DNA from: JANRLL01 sp033762715
GTDB taxonomy: Bacteria; Pseudomonadota; Alphaproteobacteria; Rickettsiales; SXRF01
Reading direction: 5' to 3'
Assembly (NCBI GenBank): GCA_033762715.1
Contig: JANRLL010000016.1
Coordinates: 232,791-296,790 of the forward strand
Length of the DNA stretch: 64,000 bases
The notes beneath the pieces were generated by a model that did no database searches, was not told the origin of the DNA, and saw nothing but the letters and a program-made list of their open reading frames with translations. Both the position numbers and the translations under genes were made by a program. Below are positions 60,574-64,000 of this stretch, in pieces (the first letter of the stretch is position 1; the number at the start of each line of letters is the position of its first letter).

Positions 60574-60590
60574 CTACCCAGCTAGGGTAG
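60574..60590 (+). terminator. Hairpin after the sulfate-binding gene
   Basis: CTACCC (60574-60579) and GGGTAG (60585-60590) with a 5-base loop, 76 bases past the sbp stop. The T run TTTTTT is 20 bases further on, so it is not a textbook terminator. It may separate the sbp and ogt transcripts. Confidence 0.35.
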
Positions 60591-60652
60591 CCAAAGCAGT
60601 TGTGACTAGGTTTTTTGGGTGCTAAACTGCGCAGGAATCAGAGGAGTCTCCT

Positions 60653-61153
60653 ATGTTACAGCCTGTATATTATTACAAAACCATTCAGTCGCCTGTTGGT
60701 CAGTTGCGTTTGATTGCATCGGAACGTGGACTTGCTGCTGTTTTGTTCCATGACGGTAGGCGTGGAAAAGCACAAGTGGCAGGCGATATGGTGCAAAATG
60801 ACGAGTACCCGTTGTTGCTTAAAACAGAAAAACAATTAGCAGAATATTTTGCTGGAAAACGCAAGCAGTTCGACATCAAGCTGGATGCAAATGGTACGGT
60901 GTTCCAGCAAAAAGCATGGCGTGAGCTGGTGAAAATTCCATATGGCCAGACTATTAATTATGGTGAGCAAGCACGCCGTTTGGGGGACTCAAATAAGGCG
61001 CGCGCTGTAGGGATGGCCAATGGCCGCAATCCTATTTCCATTATTGTGCCATGCCATCGGGTCATTGGGGCATCGGGCGATTTGACGGGTTTTGGTGGCG
61101 GTGTAGATGTGAAGCAACAATTGCTGGAACTTGAACAACAATTTGCTGCCTAG
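60653..61153 (+). CDS. ogt: Methylated-DNA-protein-cysteine methyltransferase
   Basis: 166 residues. It removes O6-alkyl groups from guanine by transfer to its own Cys. The active site is IIVPCHRVIGASGDLTGFGG, and the DNA-binding helix is YGEQARRLGDSNKARAVGMA. There is no Ada domain. A GAGGAG lies ahead of the ATG, inside a short palindrome AGGAGTCTCCT. It is 8 bases from the PhoX-like gene downstream. Confidence 0.95.
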   Translation: MLQPVYYYKTIQSPVGQLRLIASERGLAAVLFHDGRRGKAQVAGDMVQNDEYPLLLKTEKQLAEYFAGKRKQFDIKLDANGTVFQQKAWRELVKIPYGQTINYGEQARRLGDSNKARAVGMANGRNPISIIVPCHRVIGASGDLTGFGGGVDVKQQLLELEQQFAA

Positions 61154-61161
61154 CACTTACT

Positions 61162-62940
61162 ATGCATTTAGATGAAATCATTCTTGCACGCAAAATTTCA
61201 CGACGTAACTTTTTGAAATTTACGACGGCAACGGCGTCATCGCTACTAGTGAATGGCTGTATACCCACGCCATTGCCGCAAAGCTCACTGACCTTTAAAG
61301 AAGTATCTAAATCGGTTGCTGAAACACCTACTATTTCTTCTGGCTATAGTATTAAACGCCTAATCTCCTGGGGTGATCCGCTGTTTACTACGGCAGAGGT
61401 ATTTAACCCGCAGCGTATCAGCGCTGACGATCAGGCACTGCGCTTTGGGTATAACAACGATTTTCTTGCCTATTTGCCGATCAATTGGGGAGAGCCCAAT
61501 AACACGCGAGGGCTGCTTCATGTGAACCATGAATTTCCTAATCCAGCAGTAATGCGCATAGAAGCACAGCAGCAATCGGTTGGTTTCAGCGTGCTAGAGG
61601 TAAAGCGCACCAAGAGCAGTGGCTGGGTGGTAGAGAAAAGCAGCTCCTATCATCGACGCGTAACCGCTACGACACCCATACGCGTGAGTGGTCCGGCCGC
61701 CAGTGTGATTGGCGGTTGGGTGGTGGGAACATTGGGCAATTGCGCCGGTGGCGTCACGCCGTGGGGAACGGTGCTCACATCGGAAGAAAATTTTGATGAA
61801 TTTTTTGGGAATGTGCCGCCGCATTTAGCAGCAAATGAGCGCTTTAAGCGCTACAGCATTCAGTCCGACAGCGATAAATATAATTGGGGCAGTAGTGACA
61901 ACCGTTTTGATGTCAGCGCCCATCCAGATGAACCGCAACGCTTTGGTTGGGTAGTGGAATATGACCCTTATGATGCTAATAAACCACCGGTCAAACGCAC
62001 AGCCTTGGGTCGCTTCAAACATGAAAGTGCCAGCTGCACGTTAGCGCCCGATGGCCGTGTTGTGGTCTATTCGGGTGACGATGAAGAGTTTGAATATCTC
62101 TACCGCTTTGTTAGTAGCAAGGCCTACGATCCAAGTAATCGTGCAGCTAATGACGGAATCTTAGATGAGGGTGTGCTCTCCGTTGCAAAATTTACCCCTG
62201 AGGGCATGGTGCAATGGGTACCTCTAATATTCGGTACCGCAGGGCTGGATGTATCATCTGGGTTTACCAGTCAGGCCGATGTGCTGATTCATGCGCGCCT
62301 TGCCGGCAAAGTGGTCGGCGCAACGCCGATGGATAGGCCAGAAGATGTGGAAGTGAATCCGGTGACGGGCGGGGTATATGTGTGTTTGACCAAAAACAAA
62401 CAACGCACGACTGTCGATAAGGTCAATCGCCGAGCGCCCAACCCATTTGGGCATATCATTGAATTAATTCCACCGCAGGGGAATCATGCGGCGGATAATT
62501 TTACCTGGGAGCTGTTCTTAGAGGCAGGGGATTTCACCAATTTCAGTCATAACGCGACCTACCTGGTGCCGCCGAGCCGGAAGGGTTGGCTTGCTAATCC
62601 CGACAATATTGCATTCGATCCTAGCGGACGTATTTGGATTGCAACCGATGGCCAGAAAGATTCGATTGGTATGAATGATGGATTATATGCAGCCGATACG
62701 ACGGGGCCTGTTCGTGGACAGACGCGACTATTTTTCAATGCTCCTGATGGAGCAGAAGTAACGGGGCCTTGCTTCACACCCGATGGAAAGACGCTGTTTT
62801 TATCCATTCAACATCCAGGCTCGGCCAAACAGACAGCCAACGATCAGAAAAAAGCCTGGCCTGATTTTGAAGAAGGTGTGCCACCGCGCCCTAGCGTGAT
62901 TGCGATAACCAAAGATGATGATGGCGTAATCGGAAGCTAA
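61162..62940 (+). CDS. phoX: PhoX-family (DUF839) alkaline phosphatase-like protein
   Basis: 592 residues. The N-terminus SRRNFLKFTTATASSLLVNG has a Tat RRxFLK motif followed by a lipobox-like Cys (VNGC), so it is likely a Tat-exported lipoprotein. The DUF839 beta-propeller has LLHVNHEFPNP, LGNCAGGVTPWGTVLTSEEN, GRFKHESASCTLAPDGRVVV, DRPEDVEVNPVTGGVYVCLT and PDNIAFDPSGRIWIATDG, with acidic residues that bind Ca and Fe in PhoX. Its stop abuts the convergent gene. Regulation not visible; the sulfur operon upstream is probably unrelated. Confidence 0.9.
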   Translation: MHLDEIILARKISRRNFLKFTTATASSLLVNGCIPTPLPQSSLTFKEVSKSVAETPTISSGYSIKRLISWGDPLFTTAEVFNPQRISADDQALRFGYNNDFLAYLPINWGEPNNTRGLLHVNHEFPNPAVMRIEAQQQSVGFSVLEVKRTKSSGWVVEKSSSYHRRVTATTPIRVSGPAASVIGGWVVGTLGNCAGGVTPWGTVLTSEENFDEFFGNVPPHLAANERFKRYSIQSDSDKYNWGSSDNRFDVSAHPDEPQRFGWVVEYDPYDANKPPVKRTALGRFKHESASCTLAPDGRVVVYSGDDEEFEYLYRFVSSKAYDPSNRAANDGILDEGVLSVAKFTPEGMVQWVPLIFGTAGLDVSSGFTSQADVLIHARLAGKVVGATPMDRPEDVEVNPVTGGVYVCLTKNKQRTTVDKVNRRAPNPFGHIIELIPPQGNHAADNFTWELFLEAGDFTNFSHNATYLVPPSRKGWLANPDNIAFDPSGRIWIATDGQKDSIGMNDGLYAADTTGPVRGQTRLFFNAPDGAEVTGPCFTPDGKTLFLSIQHPGSAKQTANDQKKAWPDFEEGVPPRPSVIAITKDDDGVIGS

Positions 62941-63999
62941 CTACGCTCTGAATAGACCCGCTAGTGTGGAGTCCAGCGACTTGATGTTTGCGGCGCGCTG
63001 GCGGTCTTCGGCGCTTTTCCCGTGACCGATAGCCTCGGCAATGTTGTGGGTGGCATCCTTGCCTAGTGCCTTGGCAATATCGGTGAGTATTTCCTTATAT
63101 TTAGACTCTCTGAATGCCTGTTTTTCTCCTGTCGAAGCCGTAGCTAATTCAGGTGGTAATTTGAGTTTACCGGCAACGGATTTCCCCAGTGCAGAGAGCT
63201 GTTCAACACCAATGGTATCGGCCATATAGGCGGCGATGGGTGACTGCGGAATATCAAACACCGATGCCTCGCCACGATTTTCCAACAAATTGCGGATGGC
63301 TTTTTCACGTTCGCCTTCATTAAAAGGTGTTTTTTTAGGGAGTTTACCAAAGGTTTTTAGGAAATCAGACAAGAAAGGCTGCATTTGATTGTCTGGACGT
63401 GTAGCGCTTTCCACAGCCTCTACAAAAGCGGCCGAGACCAGTTTGGCTGCCATATAATCCTGCGCGCCTTTAATGGTGTCGCGTGCCAGCTGATGCATTT
63501 TTTGCAGCTTCGCATCCGGTGGATAGCCTTCGTGGGCGTGGTAGAGAATATCTGGCTGTACGAAATTAAAAAATCCGTAGTCATTTTGCATTTCTTGCGT
63601 GAAGTGAGTAGGGGTATATTCCTTGCCACGCAATATAGGTGTCATTTCTGGTGCTAAACGCCAACTGCCGCGCACTAATATGCCCACCCGCTCTTCAACA
63701 GAAAAATCCTTGTCGGGTGAATCGCCCATGAAATTTGAAACGTCTTTATTCGCCATAGCAATGGCGGCTTTAATCGTTTCGGTTTGTTCTTCGGCGCTAA
63801 GATTGCCATCTTCTAGCAATCGATTGGCATCTGCTAGTCGGGCTACTCGGGTTTTAATGAACTCCGGCTTCTTGAAGGGAATAGTTGCTTCAATAATAGA
63901 AACAACTTGCAGCTTGTATTTATCTTCAACTCCGCATTCGTTCAAGGCCTGCTCTGCTACGGCAGCGCTCAAACACTCATTGAGGCCAACACCGCTCAT
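62941..63999 (-). CDS. Unrecognised soluble protein at the window edge
   Basis: 352 residues if it starts at the ATG one base from the right edge; the true start could lie beyond. All-helical, cytoplasmic-looking, with no signal or membrane segment. Distinct stretches include RVGILVRGSWRLAPEMTPIL, FNFVQPDILYHAHEGYPP (two His and an Asp that could bind metal) and SVFDIPQSPIAAYMADTIGV. No family recognised. A virulence- or host-interaction-type protein and a metal-dependent hydrolase are both possible, without support beyond the His residues. Confidence 0.6.
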   Translation of the reverse strand: MSGVGLNECLSAAVAEQALNECGVEDKYKLQVVSIIEATIPFKKPEFIKTRVARLADANRLLEDGNLSAEEQTETIKAAIAMANKDVSNFMGDSPDKDFSVEERVGILVRGSWRLAPEMTPILRGKEYTPTHFTQEMQNDYGFFNFVQPDILYHAHEGYPPDAKLQKMHQLARDTIKGAQDYMAAKLVSAAFVEAVESATRPDNQMQPFLSDFLKTFGKLPKKTPFNEGEREKAIRNLLENRGEASVFDIPQSPIAAYMADTIGVEQLSALGKSVAGKLKLPPELATASTGEKQAFRESKYKEILTDIAKALGKDATHNIAEAIGHGKSAEDRQRAANIKSLDSTLAGLFRA

Positions 64000-64000
64000 G

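Overview
The window reads as a chromosomal segment of a free-living, motile alphaproteobacterium. Base composition is moderate and genes are very dense, many joined by ATGA or TAATG overlaps. Support for the class comes from syntenic blocks remembered for Alphaproteobacteria: rne-amiC-mrcA-prfB, recA-alaS-icd, hisZ-purA, and flgBC-fliE-fliQ-fliR-flhB followed by cckA. The RNase E tail ending near a GWW motif also fits. The presence of csrA, SemiSWEET, a SpoT-like HD protein and a TPR/peptidoglycan set points to a Rhodospirillales-like or Micavibrio-like lineage rather than a Caulobacter relative, but the exact taxon cannot be fixed by reading. No rRNA, tRNA, insertion sequence or CRISPR array was seen.

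Layout. 1-5114 (minus) starts inside atpB with atpI, then a Dsb-type thioredoxin protein, a DciA-like protein, rnhB, slt and a family-4-type uracil-DNA glycosylase. 5158-11026 holds ETF-ubiquinone oxidoreductase, a sulfotransferase-like gene, a TPR protein, ispE and a small partner gene. 11030-15966 (minus) is a second Dsb protein, an M48 metalloprotease and rne. 16397-25083 is the wall and translation block amiC-mrcA, a reversed FG-GAP surface protein gene, prfB with its programmed frameshift, and mnmA. 25084-33349 (minus) is hisZ-purA followed by an orphan solute-binding protein, a tail-anchored pseudokinase, a membrane protein and a complete STAS / HATPase / response-regulator-phosphatase partner-switching set. 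33438-40566 has SemiSWEET, pssA, psd, a shrunken isocitrate-dehydrogenase-fold protein, alaS, a small secreted protein, a YciI-like protein and recA.

40611-53997 is the cell-cycle and flagellar region. It contains a ceramidase-like membrane protein, a large membrane protein, cckA split by one in-frame stop codon, flhB, fliR, fliQ, fliE, flgC and flgB on the minus strand, and csrA, an FlhB-tail protein, fliO and fliP on the plus strand. Two plus-strand genes interrupt the flagellar operon: a Fic protein with a Toprim-like C-terminal region, preceded by a small secreted peptide, and a DUF3137 protein. 54128-64000 holds an HD hydrolase, acylphosphatase, the NAD(P)H-hydrate repair enzyme and a low-molecular-weight tyrosine phosphatase. 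It continues with a putative sulfur module (Rrf2 regulator with a palindromic operator, DUF2292, porin, sulfate-binding protein), ogt, a PhoX-type phosphatase and an unrecognised protein at the edge.

The items most worth a second look are the Fic/Toprim-like gene inside the export-apparatus operon, the one-stop split of cckA, the catalytically gutted isocitrate dehydrogenase in the usual icd position, and the pseudokinase plus partner-switch cluster. All calls are by eye from sequence; no database search was run.
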